Positions 1-4,674 of a DNA stretch of 7,946 nucleotides are shown one piece after another. Source of the stretch: Candidatus Caldarchaeum sp. (GTDB lineage: Archaea > Thermoproteota > Nitrososphaeria_A > Caldarchaeales > Caldarchaeaceae); NCBI GenBank assembly GCA_025058435.1, contig JANXEM010000072.1, positions 1-7,946 on the forward strand. Direction: 5' to 3'. The notes below the pieces were generated by a model that was given only the letters and a program-made list of their open reading frames with translations, searched no databases and was not told the origin of the DNA. Made by a program: the position numbers and the translations under genes. Positions within the stretch are counted from its first letter, which is position 1, and the number at the start of each line of letters is the position of its first letter.

Positions 1-525
1 GTAGGTGTTGTCGGTGCTTCCGTCGTCGACCACGATAATCTCTTTGCTCGGATAATCGGCTTCAAGAACAGCTTCGATGCAGTGTCCGATCCATTTTTCC
101 TCGTTGTAGGCAGGGATGATGATGCTGACCGGCGCGCCGAAAAGCTGGTTTTTCTCCTCACTCCCCTCCCTCCTGTAAAAAGCTAGGGACAGTGGAAGAA
201 ACATTATGTTCGACAGGAACAGGACTGTGAAGCTTGAAATCATGACAGGCTTGTACCATTCTTTGTATATGTTGAATTCTTCGACGAAGACGAGAAGAGA
301 AGCCGCCAAGGGCACAGCCACAAAGAGAAAACCTACCAAATTTCTCGAGGCCCTGCTTTGCATGTGCGTTCTTCCACGGGAAACGAGGCCGTAGGCGAAG
401 TAAATGAGGACGAGGGAGACGGAAATTACGAAGGCGTAGACGGCGGCCCGGCTTGCGACTACGAAAGGAACGAGTGTTAGGGTGGCGAAAGCCGTGATTA
501 CTGTGATGACGAGAGTCGTCCTCAA
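1..525 (-). CDS. Membrane-anchored family 2 glycosyltransferase, N-terminal part (cut by window edge)
   Basis: The minus-strand frame is open from 525 to the left edge (175 codons, C-terminus missing). It begins with four hydrophobic segments at roughly residues 5-25, 28-47, 59-78 and 91-112. A short charged linker (RREGSEEK) follows, then the start of a GT-A fold: [11 protein letters not shown], a helix, then [13 protein letters not shown] at the very edge. The PAYNEE and VVDDGSTD motifs are the nucleotide-sugar-binding signature of GT2 enzymes, which transfer sugars from activated donors to lipid or polysaccharide acceptors. With the membrane helices placed first, the catalytic domain is expected at the inner membrane face. 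I chose the TTG at 525 because a TATA-like TTAAATAATC (552-561) sits about 32 bases upstream and tRNA-His ends just beyond it. The acceptor and exact product cannot be read from this fragment. Family call is firm; start is moderate. Confidence 0.85.
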   Translation of the reverse strand, partial: MRTTLVITVITAFATLTLVPFVVASRAAVYAFVISVSLVLIYFAYGLVSRGRTHMQSRASRNLVGFLFVAVPLAASLLVFVEEFNIYKEWYKPVMISSFTVLFLSNIMFLPLSLAFYRREGSEEKNQLFGAPVSIIIPAYNEEKWIGHCIEAVLEADYPSKEIIVVDDGSTDNTY

Positions 526-551
526 ACTGCCTGTTCGGGAGTTGTGTAGTC

Positions 552-561
552 GATTATTTAA
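552..561 (-). promoter_or_regulatory. TATA-like box for the glycosyltransferase gene
   Basis: Read on the minus strand this is TTAAATAATC, placed between the tRNA-His 3' end and the TTG at 525, with about 32 bases from its centre to the start codon. It is the only AT-rich stretch in the short gap, and the spacing matches other promoters in this window, where no Shine-Dalgarno sequence is seen. Confidence 0.45.
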
Positions 562-562
562 G

Positions 563-637
563 GGCCGAGGGCGAGATTCGAACTCGCGCCGCAGGGTCCA
601 CAGCCCTGAGGGCTAACCAGGCTACCCCACCTCGGCC
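563..637 (-). tRNA. tRNA-His (anticodon GTG)
   Basis: Read on the minus strand, a full cloverleaf folds. The acceptor stem is GCCGAGG (636-630) with CCTCGGC (570-564), all seven pairs Watson-Crick. The D-stem is GGGT/GCCC. The anticodon stem is CAGGG/CCCTG with loop CTGTGGA, so the anticodon is GTG at 601-599. The T-arm is GCGAG-TTCGAAT-CTCGC. The base at 637 is G-1, facing discriminator C73 at 563. This is the histidine identity element recognised by HisRS, and here it is encoded in the gene, so no Thg1-type addition is needed. CCA is not encoded. There is no intron. The first 16 bases (637-622) are shared with the end of the upstream ksgA-like gene on the same strand. Confidence 0.97.
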
Positions 638-1419
638 ATTTCGCCGGGTCTGTTATGCGATGGGTTGATTCTTAAATTTTTGTCCCCCATGGTGGATTGA
701 AGAAAGGAGTAGACGGTTTGGAGGTCTTTGAAGGTTGTTCTTTTGACTGGTTTTTCGAGGAGCGAATCCTGCAGGTATGATAGTTCGATGATTTTTGTCG
801 CGGTTCTTTTGTTTGTGAAGGTCCAGATGATATTTCGTAGGGCGTTTCTTGTTTTGCTTGTGCTGTAACTGAGAAATTCCAGCATGGCTTTTTCCGCGGC
901 TGTTTTCTGGAGGGGGTTCAAAATTAGATGGGTTAGTTTTCCCGGGTACGGTGGCTGGCAGACGGTGCCTTCGAAGATTTCGGCCGCTTCGGCTTTGTAG
1001 GCGAGCGATGTTTTGAACCCGAGGGCGGTGTTTCCTGCGACGATGTTGTCTGAGAATTTTTTAGGAACCAGAATCGACATCGGTACCGGTTTTCTGAGAT
1101 GTCGCATGATTAATGGCTCGATGATGCTGAAGGGCGGGTTTGATACGACCTTTGTGTATGGTGGCAGTTTCGTTTTGAGTATGTTGCCGACGACGAGCTT
1201 GACGTTGTCGAGGCCTGTGCAGGCCGCTCTAAGTTTCGGCATCAGGCGTGTGTCTTGTTCGACTGCGATGACGAGTTTGGCCCTGCGTGCGGCTTCGACG
1301 GTGATGATTCCGGTGCCCGCGCCGACGTCGAGCACCGTGTCTTGGCGGCTGACTTCGGCTTTTTCGACGATTTTTCGAACGACGTCTCTGTCGACGAGAA
1401 AATGCTGGTCTCTGGTCAA
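622..1419 (-). CDS. ksgA: KsgA/Dim1-family rRNA adenine dimethyltransferase, divergent
   Basis: 265 residues, the usual length of archaeal KsgA/Dim1, which dimethylates the two adjacent adenines in the 3'-terminal hairpin of 16S rRNA using SAM. The protein opens with DQHFLVD (compare the family's GQNFL/GQHFL). It has the SAM loop LDVGAGTGIIT (about 30-40), the acidic AVEQD (52-56) and the catalytic motif SNPPF (93-97), then a basic helical C-terminal half. Two motifs are atypical: family members normally have N-L/I-P-Y where this has NPPF, and GDAL where this has GNIL (78-81). It could therefore be a divergent KsgA or a paralogous adenine methyltransferase. The TTG start lies one base after the upstream gene's TAG and puts QHFL at the expected N-terminal position. 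The stop codon falls inside tRNA-His. Confidence 0.85.
   Translation of the reverse strand: MTRDQHFLVDRDVVRKIVEKAEVSRQDTVLDVGAGTGIITVEAARRAKLVIAVEQDTRLMPKLRAACTGLDNVKLVVGNILKTKLPPYTKVVSNPPFSIIEPLIMRHLRKPVPMSILVPKKFSDNIVAGNTALGFKTSLAYKAEAAEIFEGTVCQPPYPGKLTHLILNPLQKTAAEKAMLEFLSYSTSKTRNALRNIIWTFTNKRTATKIIELSYLQDSLLEKPVKRTTFKDLQTVYSFLQSTMGDKNLRINPSHNRPGEMAEVG
671..680 (-). promoter_or_regulatory. Possible TATA box for tRNA-His inside the ksgA-like gene
   Basis: The minus strand reads AAAATTTAAG, with its centre about 38 bases upstream of the tRNA 5' end. That would place the transcription start about 10-12 bases before the mature tRNA, a normal short leader for RNase P. It lies within the coding region of the upstream methyltransferase. 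Co-transcription with that gene is an alternative. Confidence 0.4.
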
Positions 1420-1420
1420 G

Positions 1421-1738
1421 CTAATCGGGCCAGCTCCACGTTTTGTAGAGGAGAAAGCTGTCTCCTCTCCTGAAGAAGCGGTGCCGGACTTCCTGCCAGC
1501 CGACGGTGTTAAGGGGAAGGGGTTGAGGGGTTGCGTCAGACGATATGACGCGGAAGCCTACGGGGTCTCCGAAGGATGAACCGGCTGGCTTCACGGTTTT
1601 CTCAACGTTCCGTATCACAGCGGTCGCGCCCAAATCAAGAGCCTGTTCAAACGTCTCCACAACACCCGTATGAGAAATAACCTTTGATATCTCATCCCAG
1701 CCGAGGCCCTGCCGAAAAACCAGCACCTTCCAAGCCAT
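1421..1738 (-). CDS. Small protein of unknown function upstream of ksgA
   Basis: 105 residues from the ATG at 1738. I do not recognise the family. The sequence starts MAWKVLVFRQGLGWDEI, has a soluble alpha/beta look in its middle (TFEQALDLGATAVIRNVEK) and ends with an aromatic, basic stretch (RHRFFRRGDSFLLYKTWSW). There is no signal peptide, membrane segment, cysteine pair or obvious catalytic motif. The reading frame can be extended to a TTG at 1774, but that codon overlaps the TATA box, so the ATG, about 29 bases downstream of the box, is preferred. Its TAG is followed after one base by the TTG of the KsgA-like gene, so the two are probably one transcription unit and perhaps translationally coupled. 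A ribosome or RNA link is only a guess from that neighbour. Confidence 0.7.
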   Translation of the reverse strand: MAWKVLVFRQGLGWDEISKVISHTGVVETFEQALDLGATAVIRNVEKTVKPAGSSFGDPVGFRVISSDATPQPLPLNTVGWQEVRHRFFRRGDSFLLYKTWSWPD

Positions 1739-1762
1739 CGCAAACGCAAAGAGGAAGGGGTG

Positions 1763-1771
1763 AAATTTATA
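1763..1771. promoter_or_regulatory. TATA element shared by divergent genes
   Basis: AAATTTATA on the plus strand, TATAAATTT on the minus strand. It lies about 29 bases from the minus-strand ATG at 1738 and about 33 bases from the plus-strand ATG at 1800. Only 61 bases separate the two start codons and no second AT-rich element is present, so one near-palindromic box seems to serve both genes. On the plus side it is preceded by a purine-rich stretch (GAGGAAGGGGTG) that could act as a BRE. Confidence 0.6.
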
Positions 1772-1799
1772 CAAGCCCTTGCATCAACCTTCGTTGGAC

Positions 1800-2342
1800 A
1801 TGGTGAAGGTGGGCAAGACGGAGGTCGTTTGTCTGAAAGGAGACATAACGGAATCAGATGCAGAGGCCATAGTCAACGCCGCAAACCAATACCTGAAGAT
1901 GGGAGGTGGCGTGGCTGGCGCGATTCTGAGGAAGGGTGGGCCTTCTATTCAGGAGGAATGCGACCGCATAGGCTACTGCCCGGTCGGCGGAGCCGTCATC
2001 ACAGGAGGGGGCCGTCTCAAGGCAAAATACGTCATTCACGCCGTCGGGCCGAGGATGGGTGAAGGAGACGAGCAACGCAAGCTCCGCGACGCAGTCATCA
2101 ACAGCCTCAAGCTCGCCGACACATACGGAATTAAATCGATAGCTTTTCCAGCCATATCTACCGGTGCCTTCGGATACCCTGTCGAAGAAGCGGCAAAAGT
2201 CATCGTCTCGGCTGTCGTCGACTACCTAACCCGCGAAAACAGCGGCTTAACCAAAGTCATGTTCGTCCTCTACGACGAAAACACCCACAAAATTTTCAGC
2301 CAGTTCCTCGAGAGCCGCCCCAGCCCGAATACTCCGGCATAG
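1800..2342 (+). CDS. Macro-domain ADP-ribose-binding protein (AF1521-like)
   Basis: 180 residues, a stand-alone macro domain. Such proteins bind ADP-ribose and often remove ADP-ribose or O-acetyl-ADP-ribose adducts. Visible in order are GDIT (14-17, Asp contacting adenine), IVNAANQYL (24-32), the glycine loop GGGVAGAI (35-42), a second glycine loop ITGGGRL, KYVIHAVGPR, and the phosphate-binding loop IAFPAISTGAFGYP. The GGGVA form, with Ala where MacroD enzymes carry a catalytic Asp (GGGVD), matches archaeal AF1521, so activity if present would follow the AF1521 type. I chose the ATG at 1800 over the TTG at 1779 because it lies about 33 bases after the TATA box and just before the domain. The last 47 bases overlap the convergent zinc-ribbon gene. 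No ADP-ribosyltransferase partner is visible nearby. Confidence 0.93.
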   Translation: MVKVGKTEVVCLKGDITESDAEAIVNAANQYLKMGGGVAGAILRKGGPSIQEECDRIGYCPVGGAVITGGGRLKAKYVIHAVGPRMGEGDEQRKLRDAVINSLKLADTYGIKSIAFPAISTGAFGYPVEEAAKVIVSAVVDYLTRENSGLTKVMFVLYDENTHKIFSQFLESRPSPNTPA

Positions 2343-2811
2343 AGCGGGCGTCAACTTCACGGGCCCTGTTCTTCGAAAACATCCAAAGACGATAGAGCGC
2401 GACAGCCGACGAAACAGCCGTCAAAACCGCGAAAGCAAGACCCACGATAGAGACAAATGTGATGTCGAACAGATGAAATATCGCGGCGGCGATTCCGAGC
2501 ATCAGAGACGCGGCGAGCAGAGGGCTGGAGCCTAACGCGGAAAGGCCGGCGACGACCAAGGCCGTGGCCTGGAAGATAATCGGCGGCGGAAACTGAAGAA
2601 AGGTCAGGAGATTTGGGCCCAGGAAGCCGTGCAAAACGTATCCGAACAGCGACAACCCCGCCAACCGCTGGACAAAAGTGCTTTTCGTCAACGGTTTTTC
2701 GGGCGGATGAACGAGCGTGTATTCGGCCCCGCATGACGGGCATTCGGCCTTCCAAGCCTGCAGCATGTATCGTGCGCCGCATTTGTTGCAGACAAAGCTG
2801 TACCGCTTCAA
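2296..2811 (-). CDS. Zinc-ribbon membrane protein of unknown function
   Basis: 171 residues. The N-terminus is a rubredoxin-like zinc ribbon with two CxxC knuckles (C8/C11 in CNKCGARY and C24/C27 in CPSCGAEY), expected to bind one Zn or Fe. After a short linker come three to four hydrophobic segments, at about residues 50-72 (weaker), 78-94, 97-114 and 117-141. A basic end (FSKNRAREVDAR) and a Gly/Ser-rich tail follow. The protein is probably anchored with the ribbon in the cytoplasm. The TTG start directly abuts the TGA of the upstream Rieske gene with no gap, so the two are almost certainly co-transcribed and coupled, and a link to that ferredoxin is plausible. The 3' end overlaps the convergent macro-domain gene by 47 bp. 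I do not recognise a specific family beyond the ribbon. Confidence 0.82.
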   Translation of the reverse strand: MKRYSFVCNKCGARYMLQAWKAECPSCGAEYTLVHPPEKPLTKSTFVQRLAGLSLFGYVLHGFLGPNLLTFLQFPPPIIFQATALVVAGLSALGSSPLLAASLMLGIAAAIFHLFDITFVSIVGLAFAVLTAVSSAVALYRLWMFSKNRAREVDARSMPEYSGWGGSRGTG

Positions 2812-3123
2812 TCAGTCCAACTCCACGTGAACAAACCCGCCGCTTACGACGGTGCGGTACGTTTTCAACGGTTTAAGCTCTTCGTCGAACTCGGCCTCCC
2901 CGCTATCCAAATCCCACACAGCCGCATGACCGGGACAGACAACTTTCCTACCTTCGAGCACTCCTTCAGCAAGGTCCCATTCCTCGTGACTGCACAAAGC
3001 ATCCATGGCGTAGAAAACACCGTCCACGTTCGCCAACAGAATATATCGTCCTTCGACGTCGAAGCTCTTCATCGAACCCGGCTGTATTTCATCAACAGAC
3101 GCCACTTTGACCAAGCGAGCCAT
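2812..3123 (-). CDS. Rieske [2Fe-2S] ferredoxin 1
   Basis: 103 residues, a single-domain Rieske protein. The cluster ligands are clear: C44-S-H46 and, 16 residues later, C63-P-G-H66 (CSHEEW ... CPGHAAVWDL), followed by the usual DLDSGEA turn and the C-terminal KPLKTYR strand. Small soluble Rieske proteins of this size (compare dioxygenase ferredoxins and NirD) carry single electrons between a reductase and an acceptor enzyme. There is no signal or membrane anchor. I chose the ATG at 3123 because a CATATTAAC box is centred about 29 bases upstream; the TTG at 3135 would add four residues. The TGA abuts the start of the zinc-ribbon membrane protein. A second Rieske ferredoxin (4308-4616) has its ligands at the same residue numbers. 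The acceptor is not in the window. Confidence 0.93.
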   Translation of the reverse strand: MARLVKVASVDEIQPGSMKSFDVEGRYILLANVDGVFYAMDALCSHEEWDLAEGVLEGRKVVCPGHAAVWDLDSGEAEFDEELKPLKTYRTVVSGGFVHVELD

Positions 3124-3147
3124 GTTGTTCACCAACGAGGGGATGCC

Positions 3148-3156
3148 GTTAATATG
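3148..3156 (-). promoter_or_regulatory. TATA-like box for Rieske ferredoxin 1
   Basis: CATATTAAC on the minus strand, centred about 29 bases before the ATG at 3123, in the 43-base gap after the YHS gene. It could give the Rieske/zinc-ribbon pair its own leaderless transcript, separate from the YHS gene. Confidence 0.45.
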
Positions 3157-3166
3157 GGTTTTCCAG

Positions 3167-3310
3167 CTACTTCGCGTATTTTTCCGGAGCTCTGTCGAAC
3201 TGTGTTTTGCAGGCGGCGGAACAGAAGTAGAAGGGTTTGCCCATGTGAGTTGAAACGTGTTTCGTTTTGGCTGGGTCTACGTTCATTTTGCAGACCGGGT
3301 CGACGACCAT
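3167..3310 (-). CDS. YHS-domain metal-binding miniprotein (47 aa)
   Basis: A 47-residue gene, short enough to be missed by length cut-offs. The translation has every hallmark of a YHS domain: DPVCKMNVDP (4-13), H18, then GKPFYFCSAACKTQF (24-38) and the closing PEKY (42-45). The cysteines are C7, C30 and C34. YHS domains occur alone or attached to copper-transporting ATPases and di-iron monooxygenase components, and are taken to bind metal ions through these Cys residues. The ATG at 3310 follows a CATAAAAAC box by about 25 bases and immediately precedes the domain. It heads a minus-strand group with Rieske ferredoxin 1 and the zinc-ribbon membrane protein, and is divergent from thioredoxin reductase. 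Family assignment is firm; the bound metal and partner are unknown. Confidence 0.9.
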   Translation of the reverse strand: MVVDPVCKMNVDPAKTKHVSTHMGKPFYFCSAACKTQFDRAPEKYAK

Positions 3311-3330
3311 GGACGACTTCCGGTTGACGT

Positions 3331-3338
3331 GTTTTTAT
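3331..3338 (-). promoter_or_regulatory. TATA box for the YHS gene
   Basis: CATAAAAAC-type box on the minus strand, about 25 bases before the ATG at 3310 and nearly touching the plus-strand TATA box of thioredoxin reductase. It implies a leaderless or near-leaderless message. Confidence 0.5.
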
Positions 3339-3340
3339 GC

Positions 3341-3348
3341 TTTAATAT
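3341..3348 (+). promoter_or_regulatory. TATA box for thioredoxin reductase
   Basis: TTTAATAT, centred about 25 bases before the GTG at 3370, which predicts transcription starting at or next to the start codon. No Shine-Dalgarno sequence lies between the box and the gene. Confidence 0.6.
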
Positions 3349-3369
3349 CTCAGTTATAGATTTTCGTTT

Positions 3370-4344
3370 GTGCAAGAAGTTTACGACGTGATAGTTATCG
3401 GCGGAGGCCCGGCGGGCTACACCGCCGCCATCTACACCTGTAGGGCGAACCTGAAAACCTTGGTCATCGCTGGCCTCGAAGCCGGCGGCCAGCTGATGCT
3501 GACGCGTGAAGTCGAAAATTATCCGGGGTTCAGCAACGGCGTCCTCGGGCCCGAACTTATGGAAAACATGAAACAACAGGCCGAAAACCAAGGAGCTCAG
3601 ATGGTTTTCGACAACGCATCGGCAGTCGATTTCAGAAAATATCCTTTCGAAGTTTACGTAGGCGAAGACAAGTATCTGGGGAAGGTCGTGATAGTTGCGA
3701 CGGGTGCTTCGCCGAAATGGCTGGGGTTGGAGGGGGAGAAGAGGCTTCTGGCCCGCGGTGTTTCCAGCTGTGCGACGTGTGACGGCCCGCTGTTTAGGGG
3801 GACGGACACCACGGTCGTGGTCGGAGGAGGCGATACGGCCATGGAATACGCGCTCTTCCTCAGCAACCTCGTCTCCAAAGTCTACGTCGTCCACCGCCGC
3901 GATACCCTAAGAGCCTCGAAGGTCTTGGCCGAAAGGGCCATGAAAAACCCGAAAATTGAATTCATCTGGAACAGCGTCGTCACCGAGATAATCGGCGAAA
4001 ACAAAGTCGAATCGGTCAAAATCAAGAACCTGAAAACGGGACAGGTTTCGGAGCTCAAAACACAGTCTGTTTTCGTGGCCATCGGACACAAACCAAACAC
4101 AGAAATATTCACCGACCATCTGGAGCTCGACGAAGAAGGATACATCAAGCTATACGACGGAATGCGAACGAATGTTCCCGGCGTTTTCGCAGCCGGAGAC
4201 GTGCACGACAAGAGGTACCGGCAGGCGGTTACGGCCGCTGGCTACGGCTGTATGGCGGCGATGGAGGCGATAAGGTTTTTGGAAAGCGGTGAAGCTGAAA
4301 AACTCTTTCAAACCTCTACGAAGATTTCGTCGCCGACGACGTGA
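3370..4344 (+). CDS. trxB: Thioredoxin reductase (FAD/NADPH, low-Mr type)
   Basis: 324 residues, the normal size for low-Mr thioredoxin reductase, which passes electrons from NADPH through FAD and a dithiol to thioredoxin in the cytoplasm. Visible are the FAD-binding GGGPAG (11-16), GGQL (39-42) and ENYPGF (49-54), the ATGAS linker, and the redox-active C134-A-T-C137-D-G. The NADPH-binding GGGDTA (152-157) follows, then HRRDTLRA (175-182), whose arginines match the NADPH 2'-phosphate-binding Arg residues of E. coli TrxR. The C-terminal FAD motif is TNVPGVFAAGDV, then RQAVTAAGYG. All key residues are intact. The GTG start is supported by the TATA box at 3341-3348 and by the immediate start of the Rossmann strand. 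The last dozen residues form a tail overlapping the convergent Rieske gene by 37 bp. No thioredoxin gene is in the window. Confidence 0.96.
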   Translation: MQEVYDVIVIGGGPAGYTAAIYTCRANLKTLVIAGLEAGGQLMLTREVENYPGFSNGVLGPELMENMKQQAENQGAQMVFDNASAVDFRKYPFEVYVGEDKYLGKVVIVATGASPKWLGLEGEKRLLARGVSSCATCDGPLFRGTDTTVVVGGGDTAMEYALFLSNLVSKVYVVHRRDTLRASKVLAERAMKNPKIEFIWNSVVTEIIGENKVESVKIKNLKTGQVSELKTQSVFVAIGHKPNTEIFTDHLELDEEGYIKLYDGMRTNVPGVFAAGDVHDKRYRQAVTAAGYGCMAAMEAIRFLESGEAEKLFQTSTKISSPTT

Positions 4345-4616
4345 ACTCTGTAGGTCTTGAGCGGCTTCGTGGCCGGCGGGTTCAGCACCTCACCGTTCTC
4401 GAGCCTAAACCGGGAAAGGTGTACGGGACATGTTACAGTTCCTTCCATCACTATTCCGTTGACCAACTCCGCGTAGTCGTGGGTGCAGATATTCGATACA
4501 GCGTAGACCCGGCCACCGTGTTTCAAAACGAGAATCTGCACGTCCCCGTGGGAAACCACCTTTGAATCGCCTTCGTCAAGTTCAGACAATTTACAGACAC
4601 GAAGAAGATGCGCCAC
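4308..4616 (-). CDS. Rieske [2Fe-2S] ferredoxin 2
   Basis: 102 residues, a single-domain Rieske ferredoxin. The ligands are C44-T-H46 and C63-P-V-H66, again with 16 residues between the pairs, followed by SRFRLENGEVLNPPATKPLK, a classic dioxygenase-ferredoxin/NirD ending with the PAT-x-PLKTY strand. Val in the CPxH loop is a small departure from the common Gly/Tyr/Trp. The GTG start at 4616 lies about 27 bases from the TTTAAAT box. Its C-terminal strand (DEIFVEV) is encoded over the tail of thioredoxin reductase. It is the only gene on its transcript and is divergent from the methyltransferase. Lying tail-to-tail with thioredoxin reductase and resembling ferredoxin 1, it suggests a small electron-transfer set, but no acceptor is seen. 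Confidence 0.93.
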   Translation of the reverse strand: MAHLLRVCKLSELDEGDSKVVSHGDVQILVLKHGGRVYAVSNICTHDYAELVNGIVMEGTVTCPVHLSRFRLENGEVLNPPATKPLKTYRVHVVGDEIFVEV

Positions 4617-4639
4617 AGACCGGTTGTGGGAAAGGTTTC

Positions 4640-4646
4640 TTTAAAT
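4640..4646. promoter_or_regulatory. Palindromic TATA element shared by divergent genes
   Basis: TTTAAAT (minus strand ATTTAAA) lies about 27 bases from the minus-strand GTG at 4616 and about 32 bases from the plus-strand TTG at 4675. It is the only AT-rich element between the two genes and reads as a TATA box in both directions, the same geometry as the element at 1763-1771. Confidence 0.55.
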
Positions 4647-4674
4647 CTTGACTCCGCACGCCGTTTTTCAGAAC

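Noticed and set aside
206..394. 62-codon plus-strand open frame near the left edge
   Set aside because: The minus strand is continuously open here and encodes the membrane helices of the glycosyltransferase. The plus frame has no domain and no promoter.
562..638. First reading of tRNA-His as lacking an encoded G-1
   Set aside because: Shifting the acceptor stem by one base gives U8, a seven-pair stem and G-1 (637) opposite C73 (563), so G-1 is encoded.
1013..1579. 188-codon plus-strand open frame opposite the ksgA-like and unknown genes
   Set aside because: Its translation has no recognisable domain, while the minus strand carries clear methyltransferase motifs over the same bases. It is an antisense shadow.
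1739..1774. N-terminal extension of the unknown gene to a TTG at 1774
   Set aside because: The extension runs through the TATA box and would lie upstream of the expected transcription start; the ATG at 1738 fits better.
3136..3369. Possible long intergenic region with a non-coding RNA between Rieske 1 and thioredoxin reductase
   Set aside because: The stretch is explained by the 47-residue YHS gene and the promoters on each side of it.
3283..3894. 203-codon minus-strand open frame opposite thioredoxin reductase
   Set aside because: The plus strand encodes an intact thioredoxin reductase with all motifs. The antisense frame is a by-product of its codon use and also runs over the YHS gene start.
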